Below the pieces are notes generated by a model, which saw only the letters and a list, made by a program, of their open reading frames with translations, searched no databases and was not told the DNA's origin. Both the position numbers and the translations under genes were made by a program. A stretch of 64,000 nt of DNA from NCBI GenBank assembly GCA_963969395.1, contig OZ017799.1, positions 18,912,501-18,976,500 on the forward strand. The letters are read 5' to 3'. Every line of letters starts with the position of its first letter. Position 1 is the stretch's first letter. This document shows, in pieces, positions 10,658-22,060 of the stretch. Source of the stretch: Pseudoscleropodium purum (lineage: Eukaryota; Streptophyta; Bryopsida; Hypnales; Brachytheciaceae).

Positions 10658-13613
10658 TTAACCCCTTAACGCCTTAATCCTTTTTCGAATTTTTGCATAT
10701 TTTTACTTATATTTTAGTACAAAAATATCATTTACCAAGAATTTCATGAAATTGATTAGCAAAGAAGGTTGTCTTTTCAAGATTCAAGTCTTACAATCAA
10801 GATGAATGAGAAGTTAGTTGAACTAAACAATGCATACAAGCCCTCTATTCATCTTGCAAAATATGGATGTTGGAGCACTTAAAGGTTAACCTTCAAAAGA
10901 CAGACCCTTTGACCATAGAGAGACATGAAAATACTTCATTTTTCCATATATAGTAATCTTCCAATCACCGCATAGACAAAATTCAAATCCTTCTCCATAT
11001 TAATGGAGAGGCTTGCATGTTTTGAAATTTGGTGTGAATATTAAATGTCATGTTAAGATTTACCTTCAAAAAAAAATGCAAAATATTTCTTCCTACAAAT
11101 TTCATTGCAATTTAAAGGCAATGAGGTTGAAATCTAATTAAAAATTCCTTATAAATCCCTTCTTTCACACAGTATATAGTTAATGGGTGGTGATACAATA
11201 TTTTGTTCCCATTGCAATTGAATTAGTAATTGAATCGTGTGGTTAGCGTGTTGTAAATGGCAACTATTGTTATTTGGTTCTTGGATGCGTGCAATAAAAT
11301 GGCAAGTTTACTCTAGTTGATTATAAATTATTTTAGTTTGTTTTTTAGAGATTCAATCTAACGTATCCTCAAGAAATCCTAAAGTTTTCATATTTTTTCC
11401 TTAGAGAGAAAATGAAAAAAAATTCATATCAAATACAAAATATACTTGAAAAAACTGAAAATTTGGGGCATTGGCATATTTTATAGTGTGGAACATCGTG
11501 TGTGACTTTTATATTACTTCTAAAATTAGAATATCAATAGATTGTGGCTACAAGCCCAATGTTCAAATATAAAAAATTTTGAATTCTATCAATTTTGAAA
11601 ATTTTGAAAATGGAGCTTCATTAGATTAGTTGAACCCAAATTCAAAATTGATAATTTTCATGCTTATAATGAAAATCAAGAGCAAGGGATAGGAATTGCC
11701 AAAATATACTAGAAAAGCATCTTAGTTTTGTGATTTTTTTTTTAGCATCTTCTATGGAAATGTCAATAATATCTTAGTGGTAGAATTTCCTCTACCATGC
11801 ACTAAAAACACATCCAAAGAACACTCTAAAATAAATGGATGAAAAATTGCAATTTTACATCTTTTACTAGTCATATGAAATCATCTGGTAGTTAATTTGA
11901 ATTTAAGTATTGTAGTTCATTAAGGATTAATCCTTAAAGGACAAAGCCTATAACCATCTCCACTACTTTGTTCTATTCGTGTATGTAACACTTATTTACA
12001 AAAAGTCATACCCTATGCTCAGGTCAGATTTGTTAAAAAATAATTCAAAAAATAATTAATTATGACATGTATTGAAATTTTCAGAAATTGTAACACGGCA
12101 TAATTGAATAGTGAAGAAAATATTAATGAAAGTAATTTGAATCCTCAAAAAAAACTATGAAAAATGAAAAATAAAAAATAATATATGGTACATATGAAGG
12201 TGGTTGCTATATAAATGTAAAAAATATATAGAATACATATACTTACTAAGTTTAGTCCTTTCCCTCCCTTGAAGAGAGACCATGTTCATCAAGCTATGAG
12301 AACTTGGCTACTAAAGTCACAAAAGATTTAATAAAATTGTAAGTATTGGTATAAATGCCAAAGGTCATTAAATATTCTACATCTTGTGAAATGAAATTTT
12401 GAAAAATTCTAAATCTAGTTAATGAAAGATAATTTAATCCCCAAAAGAAATGATGTCATATGGGATTTAATGAATCTGACTCCAATATAGGGTATTTGTG
12501 AACTAATTGAATTAGTGTAGGATGCATATTACTCTAATCAAAATTCAATACGTATGCAATATTTTATGACTATATTTGAAGAATTCTTCTTCTTCTTATT
12601 TTTTATAATACAATCACATGTCCTCTATAGGTAAACAATAAAGATTTGTTTGTAAAGTTCTCAAATTAATATAAATTTTTTGGAAGAAATGAGGCATATT
12701 GATTTAGACAACATAGTGATTTCAAGTACATTGTTGTGATTGTCCATTAGCATATCTTTGGCCCAAATTTTGATAGAAGGTGTGGACCATATTTATTTAT
12801 TGTGTGAGCAAAAATTCATGACATTTGAATACAACAATAAAAAATTATGGCTTGAAATGTATTTCTTTTTTGTAAATAGGCAATCTTTGTAGATTAGAAA
12901 AAAACATTTTTTTTTAAAAAAAATTTTGAAATCTGTTTTCTAGAATTAATGAATTATATATACATGGAAAGCTTTGAATCATTCCATTTTGATCAATGAA
13001 TCAAAAGTTATGGGGATTTTTTGTTTGTGGGCAATTATAGACTCTCTACTCGAAAATAAACTTTGAAGGCCTTTATCTTATTCAATTTTCAATGTTTTTG
13101 AAAAAAATCAAAAAAATCATAGGGTGTAGATTGTTTATTACAACATTGCAACAATTGGAATTGGCATTTTTCAATTCCATAATTAAATTTTTAACAATTT
13201 AGCATTTTAAATCACTCTCTACTATTATCTATTTACTATTTTTTCCTAGATGTGCAATTCCAAATAATATGAAAATTTTCAAGTATGTGACCAACTTGTG
13301 TAGGAAAAAACATCAAGAAAAGCACCACCATTTTGAACACTTTTTCATGTGAAAACGACCTTTTGAAGTGCAGCTATCTTTTTTTTTGTAAGGTAAAAAA
13401 AAAGGGATTTTGGTGAATTAAAATGCTAATATCTGCCAATCCACACAATGGAATTCTCTTAAATTTTTTCCACATCTTTTCAAACCAATCTACTACAAGA
13501 CTCTATGGTTGCATGTGTCAAAAAAAAAAATTTCAAAATTTTGTACTTGTTGTAGAAATGGCAATTTTAGGGTGTTTTTAATTTAAACACAATCAAAGAA
13601 CTTAAGGGGTTAA
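10658..13613. mobile_element. Possible large TTAA-flanked element, non-coding
   Basis: TTAA-CCCCTTAA (from 10658) faces TTAAGGGG-TTAA (ending 13613), so the outer 12 bases are exact inverted repeats. This matches the terminal pattern of the smaller TTAA element at 1634-2284. Everything between is very AT-rich, with long A/T runs and no open frame of note. The abrupt composition change at 10660 supports a boundary there. The inverted ends are short and partly low in complexity, so chance is possible. Confidence 0.3.
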
Positions 13614-14710
13614 ATAAAACTGAGCTAATAAAGTCTAAAAACATCACTAGATATATAATATAGTGTAGAACATCATATTATAAATCAATTTATTGTGTCA
13701 TTTTATATATAAATAGTGGTGATAGGTTCCCACCTTCAAATTACAATAAAATATTCATTGTTAGGAAAGTTGGAATTTTCAAATGGTGGAGAAATTAAAT
13801 TAGGGAAGTTTTATTTTGTTGGTTTTACAAGGATCATTTTGAATGTTAAAATCAAGTTTTAAGAATAAATAATCAAAAGTGCTCTAATACATTACATAAT
13901 AGAGTTATCCTTAAAGTCATGCATTAGAGGGGATTTGAGGGCAACGAAAGTCTGTTTTAGGCCTATTCCCCTTGTTGTGAAGGAATGGCCAGCTATTCGA
14001 TTTTTTTTTAAATTCTTAAAATTAAAAAAAGTTGAAAAATAAATTTTAATTTAAAAATATATATTATATGATATGGTAGGGTCTTGGTCACGTCATACTG
14101 CTATATTAGTGCAATTCTCTTGTTCCCCACAACTTGGGCAAGAGCTTGGAAACTTGCAGACTTCCATTGCCCTCAAATCCCTTCTATTGAAAAGCTATCT
14201 TCCAATATGTTTCTATTTCATGTCTTATTTTAGATTGCATTTGAATTTATTTTCAACTTGCATTTTGGGGGGAATGGCAAGAAGGCATACTTGCATGCAA
14301 TCTAACTAATCTCATTGAGTCATCTTCCTCTTAAATTGAGGTTTAGGTCTCACTTTGCACGAAGTGGAGATCATATACTTTTTTTGCACCACCTAAGGTA
14401 TAAATTTGCTTCTAATCCTTTTATTGTGTTTTGAACTTGCAAAGGTGGGATCTAAACCTCAATTTTGGAAGAAGGCAAGTACATGTGATTAGATTGTGTG
14501 AAATCATACCTTCTAATATTTCATTGTTTTGAAGCAAAGATTTGTAAGAATCAAATCACAAAAACAACTAATATCCCTTAAATTCAATTCAATGACATGA
14601 ATAATTATATCAGTAATAAAGTTTTACACAAAAAATTGGATGAATTCATTTGTACTTCCATTTGAACCAATGATATAGCAAGAACAAGGTTTTGAGATGT
14701 GATTTAGCTA
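13614..14710. other. AT-rich intergenic DNA, no gene
   Basis: No gene or clear repeat. The only open frame of note, at 14073-14309, has no recognisable domain and no exon-like flanks. Confidence 0.4.
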
Positions 14711-15021
14711 CTTCAATTCAGGGTTGACATGACGTCCGAACGTCCGGACGCCGACGCTGTGTCCGCAGCGTCCGTTGACATTCGCGTCCCGGCGAACGCA
14801 GCGTCCGCCTGTCCCCCGTCCGCCCGATTACGGCCGTCCGATCGACGCGCGGACTGATCTGGTCCGCACGATCTGGGTGTCTGCCCCGTCCGTCTGCCCC
14901 GCCCATCCGCTTTCCGACGACAGTCGGGACGCTGCGTCCGCTAGCGTCTGTGCGTCCGTAAGTCCGGAAAACAGATGCTATTTTAGGGCGGACGTTGACA
15001 TTCGTCAACCTTGCTTCAATT
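14711..15021 (+). mobile_element. GC-rich hAT-type MITE, copy 1
   Basis: The element runs from CAGGGTTGAC (14719) to GTCAACCTTG (15013), 295 bases with imperfect inverted ends. It is flanked by an exact 8-bp direct repeat CTTCAATT (14711-14718 and 15014-15021), the target-site size of hAT transposons. The interior is strongly GC-rich and contains about a dozen GTCCG pentamers, often as CGTCCG or GGACGTCC-like palindromes, in sharp contrast to the AT-rich surroundings. The overlapping open frames on both strands (14718-15044) are by-products of the stop-poor GC-rich sequence. Copy 2 lies at 49032-49262 in opposite orientation. Confidence 0.88.
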
Positions 15022-17339
15022 TGAGAAAAAAACAATTGATATAATCAATCACATGCAAATGACTAGTGTTGATGTATTAAAAAGATATCATTTAAATAAA
15101 GCTCAGGTGTGGGGTGGGGGGTTACATCCCTATAAGTTTAGACATCACTTGCAATCACGGGATATTTAATTGGGGGATATTTATGTAATTTGGGGTATTT
15201 TTCCCTCCCTATTTTTAGATAAAAATCTATCCTTTTGTAATTTTTAGCACCCTATTTTTTTCAATAAGTGATTTTAGGGACTAATTAAGAGCACCATATT
15301 TTATTTATATAGGATAGATTTTGTAAAGCACTGGAAAAGTTGCTATGGCAATGGAAAACCAAATCAAAGACAAGGAGTATTGGATACAACCTAAACCAAA
15401 ATTGTACATGTACATGAATGAATTATAAGTTGAATACCATTTACACAACATTGCAATTAGTTGTGGCAAAATCCTTGGCAATACTTTTTTTAAACCAAAA
15501 ACCTTCAATAAGCAAAAATGAAAAAACATGTAATCGAAGACAATGGAAACAATACTAACTAGAACTAATAAAATTGGAAACAACAAACTTGGAAACAACG
15601 CTAACATAAAATCCTATACATATATGCATCAAACTCTAGAAGACTATGGGTTGTAACATTTAAATTATACATAACATGAAAACCTTAGACATTCAACAGT
15701 TTCTAAAGAATTAAACTGCCAATAAACACATAGAACTCTGAGGCAATAACATGGAATTCCAAACCACAATATTGAAATTAAAGCAACAACTCATTCTAGA
15801 TTTCAAGCAAGAGAGTTAGAAATTTGCAACAAATTGAATGGCAATAGCATTGTAATTAGAAAATATGTTGACAAACACATTCATAATTAGGGCATGGTGA
15901 AAGCCTAGATTGAAGCATAGACTTAAATCCCCTACGAAAGCCTTCATCTATAATCAAAACCAAATTCTCTAGCAAAGATCATGAATTGTGGTAATTTGCA
16001 GAGTAATGCACATCCTGCAAACTGCTCAATGTCAACAATTGTGATTCATCGCCAAAATCCTAAGCACAGTGTTGCAAAACAATTCAAAATATAATTGCAC
16101 CTTGCCGACGGAAAGGGAAAGAACCCTAAACCGAACTAGGTGTTCAAGTTGTTAGAAAACAACACCCTAAGCACATTCACAACCCTCAACGGTAGTCTAT
16201 GCACCAGAATGCACCAAAATTAAAAAAACAAATGCATCTCTAAGCATGTCAACCTCTTCTTTCCTTAAATGAATAGAAAATTTATGTTTTTTCATCCCAT
16301 GACTATAGCTTGTACACCCTAAAACTCATCCTACTAACAACTTTTGGAAGGACCCTAAGTTTCACACCCTATTTTATTTCTATTGTATTTAAAAATATCT
16401 GAAGTATTCTACACCCTATTTTATTTATAATAATGTTAAAGACTTATGCTGTAGTAGATCTAACAAAAGTATAAAATTTATCTCCAATGAATTAAATTGA
16501 CCTTGTTTTTTTATCTCACCTAGTTTTTAAAATTTTTGGGTGTGACCTTCTTGAGAAATAAAGCTAAAGGAAACAATTAGTGTATATGAAACAATAGAAT
16601 TAATTATAAATTGAATCCTAGTTTGTAGAAGGGGTGTCAAAGAAAGGTTTAACTAAGAATAGTATAAAAGAAACAGAAAACAAAACTCCATCAAACCAAG
16701 TGTAGGTGCTTCGAGGAATTTCCTCTCGTGTTTTTTCAAACTTTAAACTCTTGGTCCTTCATTACACATACTTTAGATTTAATTCTAATGATTGATTGAT
16801 TTTGAACTATTGGAGATTATGAACTATTGGGCTCAAATTCTATGTGTGCATTGGAATGCTAGTAAGAATAGTTTGACAATTCATGAATCACAGACGCACA
16901 AATCAAATACATTTTCAAATTCAAATATGATCAACACATGGGCTTCATTTGGGACAACTATTTTGGTCAATCAAAACATCTCCATAATATGCCCACTTTG
17001 CAATTTAAATCCAATAGATGCATGGATACATGTACTAGTATAGTACACAAAACCATACATCAAAGCATTATTTATTGGAAGACACAATAAGGTGGTACAA
17101 GAAAAAAAGAAAATTTATTGTCTCCCATAGCAACTCAAAAGTCAAAATGCCTCACTCTCATGAACAATGACATTTTTGGAGACCATCCACCCAACCATCC
17201 ACTACCACCATGGCTACTTCTTTATTCATGTACCACCACTATATAATGCAATTGCAATGCAAAATTATAACTAACATACTTTGTGTAAGGTAGAAGGCTC
17301 TTAAAGTGACCCTTTAACAGGTGATTGCATTTTTGGGAT
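15022..17339. other. AT-rich intergenic DNA, no gene
   Basis: Mostly low-GC sequence with scattered short open frames (for example 15305-15607 on the minus strand, hydrophobic and low in complexity). I find no domain, RNA gene or clear repeat structure. Confidence 0.4.
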
Positions 17340-17520
17340 GCTAAACTCCTTGAAACAATTTTCAGTAAATTTTAGTAAGAAAAAAAATGAAATTAGCATC
17401 TAATCCAAGTCATTTCATATTTTTTAAACCTTTGTGCAATTAGTTACAAATTTTTGAAGTTGGAATGCAATAGTTTTTAAATGCAACCCCTCTTGAGATG
17501 CACATTATTGGTACATTGCA
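17340..17520 (+). repeat. Dispersed AT-rich repeat, copy 1
   Basis: This block matches 36461-36640 in the same orientation. Ordered landmarks are CTTGAAA, TTCAGTAAATTTT, GGCATCTAA or AGCATCTAA, CCAAGT, TTTCATATTTTTT and AATTAGTTA followed by TTTTGAAGTTG. A shorter match to its last part occurs near 63058-63095. It is probably a degraded transposon family; no ends were defined. Confidence 0.5.
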
Positions 17521-17788
17521 TAAAGTAAAATATACCTCTGCGTTAAGATCACTTTTAGAACGAGGTTTGTTTTCAAGCCACCTACCTTATGTATTGTATC
17601 ATTCCAAAGTTCCCTCCCAAACAATCTTTCCACACAATACAAAATTCAATTTTTTGAATTTACATATTGCAATGACCACTTCTTTCCTAAATCCAATGCT
17701 TTAAAACAAGACTAATATCAAAAATTGCTACAAAATACTACAATCTATCGATGGAAAACTAAACCATTCATAGTCATTACAATAAGAG

Positions 17789-18041
17789 TGTCATGGGCTA
17801 AGCCCAGTTAGAAGCTCAGATGTACACTCGCTAGTCTAAGATAACTTCAGTTCAAAGATAGAACTTAAATTTAACTTTCAATTCAAAGATAGAACTTAAA
17901 GTTTACTTTTAGTTAGTTAAAATAAAAGCTAGACAGAGATTAGTATATAAGTAAACACTTATTCATTGTAAACTTTATTTCTGGATTAATATTATATTTT
18001 ACTCAGTAGTATATGTTTGTTTTGACATCTATACTCTTCCA
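17789..18041 (+). repeat. 5' LTR of chromovirus
   Basis: 253 bases, beginning TGTCATGGGC and ending CTCTTCCA. It contains two copies of a 31-bp unit around TTCAAAGATAGAACTTAAA; the 3' LTR has three. The next bases (TAATCCAGAAATTC) match none of the usual plant primer-binding sites. Confidence 0.9.
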
Positions 18042-18437
18042 TAATCCAGAAATTCACTCTTTTTGAAGGGGCTTAATCCACCCTTGCTTTTTCAAACGGC
18101 AAAACTTGGACGAGTTGATTGAGGACTTTATCCACCCTCGTAGTAACGATAGGAGACGACTACAGAACTGGGACGCAAAGGAAAGCTTTGCGAAGCTTGA
18201 AGACGTTGGTTGAGGCGTGTTTACTTTTTGGAGATGGAAGACAGCGCGCTTTTCAACGAGGAGAACAAGGAGATCTTGCAGCAGCAGCAGCAAGAAGAAT
18301 ATACGGAGGAGGACTATCAACGGGAGATTATGAGGTTGCGTTCAGAACTTGCTGAAAAGCAATTAGGAGGTCCATCTTCGTCATAGATGATGCCGCAATC
18401 TTTGCAACAATAGCAGTATGGAGTTACTGCTCCTTCG

Positions 18438-19232
18438 TTGCGTAAACGATTGTCGGACATCTCGAAGTTCGATGGTAGTCGGAAGAGCTACCCAATGTGG
18501 AAGGTCGAAGTTGATAACAAGCTTCGAATTGATGGGGCAGTACTCAGGACACCCCAAGACCAAGCGGCGTATTTATTCACTAGGATGGAGGCAAAAGCGC
18601 AGTTGATGGTAGTATCATTCTACCAAAACCAACCGGACTGTGATGCAAGAACTTTTGTTCAGCATCTTGACAGCGTTTTTATCGACCCAAATGCAGCGGC
18701 GCGGGCGTTGAATAGGCTTCAGGCGATGAAACAAGGCAGAGAATCGTTTGCAACATTTTTGCCCAAGTTTGAGAAAGAGCTTGGTAAAAGTCAGCTTACC
18801 ATGGTTCCTGACATGGTGAAAATTGGATATCTTCGAGGTGCTCTCAATGTGGAGATGCAACGCATGATGATCGGGCCTGTCACGTATGTTCACTACGGCA
18901 CTTTTGTGCAGGCTTTATTGGCAGTTGGTTCTCAACTCGATTGCCTTCAATATCAGAAAGGTCGTGCATCTCCGATGGCAACAACAAATCGCGTGTGGCC
19001 CGATGGAGATGAGATGGATTGGACGCCTACCGTTCAAGTAGGAAAGCTTCGAAGACGCCTGACGCCAGATGAACAAGAGAAGTGCCGACATGAAGGTCGA
19101 TGTTTTTTATGTTTGAAGCGTGGCCACCGCGCGAATGATTGTTCGTCAAAGAAGGGTAATGCCCAAGGAAAGATTAAAAAAAAAAGACGCGGAGAAGACC
19201 ACGAAGGTGCGCGTAGTCAAAAAGAAGAGTAA
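18438..19232 (+). pseudogene. Chromovirus Gag
   Basis: Capsid-like protein with the retrotransposon gag core (about residues 40-150) and one CCHC zinc knuckle, CFLCLKRGHRANDC, near residue 225, which packages RNA. The frame is disrupted at a run of ten A residues (19176-19185). Downstream of this run the more protein-like continuation (KVRVVKKKSNVVIEEVKEVE) lies in a different frame, so a one-base slip in the homopolymer probably ended the reading frame early. Upstream, 18054-18437 holds the leader region with stops. Confidence 0.75.
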
Positions 19233-19337
19233 TGTTGTCATAGAGGAGGTCAAAGAGGTGGAGACTTCTGACTCTGAGATGGGATCGGAAAACGAGTAGC
19301 TTTCGGCAAAAGACTCAGTCGGAAGCGTGTAGGCAAG

Positions 19338-19754
19338 TTGTTGAAGTTGAAAAGTTGGCGTTCACATAAGAATCTTGACATGTATGGTATGTACATTGAT
19401 ATTTTGATCAATTCAATTTTATCCACTTGTGCTTTATGCGACTCTGGATGCCAATGCTTCGCAACTGTGTCTGAGCAATTTGTTAAGAAGAACGGATTAG
19501 ATTCTTCACCAATCGAACCAAGACCCCTCGAACAAGTTACAACCATAAAGGAGCAACCTATGATTCAACGCATAGCAACATTTAAAGTTGATATCAACAG
19601 TATAGAAGAAAGGATTGTTGCATATGTTATTCCCGGACAAATTGATAATGTCATCTTTGGAAAAGGCTGGATGGAGCGACATGACGCTAGCATTCGACCT
19701 GCTAAAGATGAGGTTTGCATTCGAAAGCCTTTCAAGATGATCGTCAAGACTTGA
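19338..19754 (+). pseudogene. Chromovirus protease region
   Basis: Retropepsin-like domain with the catalytic triad motif in the form CDSGCQCF near residue 33, and a later flap/helix region ending GKGWMERH. The frame stops at TGA (19752-19754). The same frame then continues through two TAG codons into linker sequence (HKALQQKVHKDPEQHV) before the RT stub. This is consistent with an originally continuous gag-pol reading frame broken by point mutations. Confidence 0.7.
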
Positions 19755-19916
19755 CCCATTATATCGGAACCAATTCGGGAAATATAGGCAGCAACAATCC
19801 GGACTTTGCAAGCTAGCGATGAACCTATACAGATTTTTACTGCTAGCTTGGTTGACATTCATAAAGCGCTCCAACAGAAGGTGCACAAGGATCCTGAGCA
19901 ACATGTTCTAGACTAG

Positions 19917-21053
19917 TTGATGCCAGTTATTGATGCCTTCGATCGGCAAGACGCAAAGTCGTTACCGCCACATAGGAAAGGGGTCGATTACAAAATCAAT
20001 CTTGTTGAAGGGAAGACCAACGACGACATCCCTACAATGCCATTATACCAAATGTCCAAGGATCAACTATTGGAAGGAGATGGTAACGCTTTGAAAGTGG
20101 TTGCAAAATCCGCATGGATAAAAGATGGCGATGCGGATTCAGAAAAGGAAATCGCAGCTACAGAGTCAATGATGACACCATGTCCCATATGTCAATTTGC
20201 AGACGCAGAGATGATTGCATTGTGGGATGCTGAACTCAAAACGAATCATCGATATTGGAAGATGCGGAAGGCTGTTATGGATGGCGAACGCCGACTACCA
20301 AAAGAATGGGGCCTACTGATCACAATTAGTGAATGCTCTGTAGATGGAGTCCATCAACTACGTTGGCGTGGACGAATATGGATACCGGCGTACGAACCAC
20401 TTCGAACGCGATTGATTCAGTCTATTCATGACTCACCATTGGCTGGACATCCAGGTCGTGAAGGAACACGAGACTTGCTCGCATGCGAATATACGTGGCC
20501 TGGAATGACTCAAGACGTTCGAAGATTTGTACGAAATTGTAATGTCTGTGGAAAATCTAAGATTTGGCGTGAGCAAAAGCAAGGTTTATTAAAACCTATG
20601 CCAATTCCCGCACGGATATGGATGGAACTTTCCATCGAATTTATTACCGACTTGGCACCAAGTAACACTTATACGAATATTTTAATTGTGACGGACCGTT
20701 TGTCCAAATCCATCATTGATGTGCCAATGAAGGAAATTCATGCTATTAATGTGGCTCAAAAACTCTTAGAGCAAGTTTTTCAACATCACGGACTACCGAC
20801 CGCAATCGTTTCCGACCGCGGCAGTCAATTTGTGAGTATGATGTGGGGAGAAGTGTGTCGATTGCTGAAGATCACACGGAGATTGTCGACAGCCTTTCAT
20901 CCAGAGACGAACGGTGCAACGGAGCGCGCCAATCAAGAGCTTGAAACATACCTTCGCATCTTCACTGCATTTGAACAAGAAGATTGGGCTCTTCAGTTGC
21001 CAATAGCAATGATGGCATTGAATAATCGGGTAACGCAGTCCACAGGTATGTGA
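19917..21053 (+). pseudogene. RT stub fused to integrase
   Basis: The first 45 residues are the N-terminal edge of reverse transcriptase (SLPPHRKGVDYKI). The YxDD core and RNase H are absent, and the text jumps to the pre-integrase region. Integrase follows: the zinc-binding HHCC segment (HDSPLAGHPGREGT to RNCNVCGKS), then the catalytic core with SDRGSQF and HPETNGATERANQ supplying the second acidic residue and the Glu. At the first catalytic position the usual SxDFI reads LSIEFITDL, a Glu in place of Asp, which should impair activity. The frame ends at TGA just before MTHGFHQS, where it resumes. Confidence 0.85.
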
Positions 21054-21062
21054 TCATTTTTT

Positions 21063-21746
21063 ATGACTCATGGCTTTCATCAATCTCTCATGGATTTTAC
21101 CATACCTGAGGAGCAAGGATCTTCCTTATCACCGGCGGAGAAGGGACGTAAGCTTGTTGAGCAATGGAGTCATAGTGTTGATATGGCGAAAACAGCAATG
21201 GCGATTGCGCAAGAAAATCAAGAATGTCAATCTAACGCACGATGTTCCGTGGCCGAAGTCTTTCATCCGGGTGACCGTGTCTGGTTGAAATTGAAGAACA
21301 TCAATACAACACAGCCGATCAAGAAGCTCGATTGGATTGCCCTTCCTTATCACGTGCTTGAATGTGTTGGTACACATGCGGTTCATTTGAATACTCCTCC
21401 CGGTATTCATCCTGTTTTCCATGTGAGTTTGGTTAAGACAGCAGGAGTGGATCCTTTGCCTTCTCAATTGGCACATGATAATGAGCCTGGTATTGTTATG
21501 CACAATCCACTAGATCCTTCAGATGTCACTACTGATAATGACGGCGAGTACACAGTTGAACGGGTATTGCGACATCGGCGCCATGGACGTAGTTGGCAAT
21601 TACTTGTGAAATGGCTTGGCTAGCCCGAGCCCACTTGGGAACCATTACATCATTTGCAAGATGCAGTGGCCTTGGATGATTATGAGCGCTCTTTGCACGA
21701 TGCAGGCTTAGTTGTTCTTTGGGCAGATCTTCTCCTCCCTTCTTAG
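21063..21746 (+). pseudogene. Integrase C-terminus with chromodomain
   Basis: Begins with the conserved MTHGFHQSL of the integrase C-terminal region, continues through the GPY/F-type module (FHPGDRVWLKLKN, HPVFHVSLVK) and ends in a chromodomain (YTVERVLRHRRHGRSWQLLV, then KWLG). A TAG at 21621-21623 breaks it inside the chromodomain; after it PEPTWEPLHHL and a final TAG at 21744-21746 follow in frame. Chromodomains of this clade are thought to steer integration to heterochromatin. Confidence 0.85.
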
Positions 21747-21750
21747 TTAC

Positions 21751-21771
21751 AGAGGAGGAGGAGGAGGCATA
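21751..21771 (+). promoter_or_regulatory. Polypurine tract of chromovirus
   Basis: A run of AGAGGAGGAGGAGGAGG followed by CATA lies directly before the TG of the 3' LTR. This is where plus-strand synthesis would be primed. Confidence 0.75.
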
Positions 21772-22055
21772 TGTCATGGGCTAAGCCCAGTTAGAAGCTC
21801 GGATGTACACTCGCTAGTCTAAGATAACTTCAGTTCAAAGATAGAACTTAAAGTTAACTTTCAATTCAAAGATAGAACTTAAAGTTAACTTTCAATTCAA
21901 AGATAGAACTTAAAGTTTACTTTTAGTTAGTTAAAACAAAAGCTAGACAGAGATTAGTATATAAGTAAACACCTATTCATTGTAAACTTAATTTATGGAT
22001 TAATATTATATTTTACTCAGTAGTATATGTTTGTTTTGACATCTATACTCTTACA
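21772..22055 (+). repeat. 3' LTR of chromovirus
   Basis: 284 bases, TGTCATGGGC to CTCTTACA. It carries three copies of the 31-bp unit against two in the 5' LTR, plus roughly eight base differences. The target duplication AAGAG follows immediately. Confidence 0.9.
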
Positions 22056-22060
22056 AAGAG

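Larger units (their letters stand above)
17789..22055 (+). mobile_element. Gypsy/chromovirus LTR retrotransposon lacking RT and RNase H
   Basis: Two LTRs (17789-18041 and 21772-22055) bracket gag, protease, integrase and chromodomain remnants. The insertion is flanked by an exact 5-bp duplication AAGAG (17784-17788 and 22056-22060). Gag, protease, RT stub, integrase and chromodomain all lie in one frame, as in single-ORF chromoviruses, but several nonsense codons interrupt it. The RT opening (LPPHRKGVDYKI, then PLYQMSKDQLLEG) passes directly into sequence just upstream of integrase, so the RT core and the whole RNase H are missing. LTRs differ by a few percent apart from one repeat unit, implying a fairly recent insertion. 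No canonical tRNA primer site follows the 5' LTR. The copy cannot move on its own. Confidence 0.93.

Noticed and set aside
14718..15044. Open frames of 105 and 89 codons on both strands
   Set aside because: They lie inside the GC-rich MITE, where stop codons are scarce; arginine- and proline-rich text without domains.
18042..18060. Primer-binding site of the chromovirus
   Set aside because: The bases after the 5' LTR match none of the common plant tRNA primers, so I did not annotate one.
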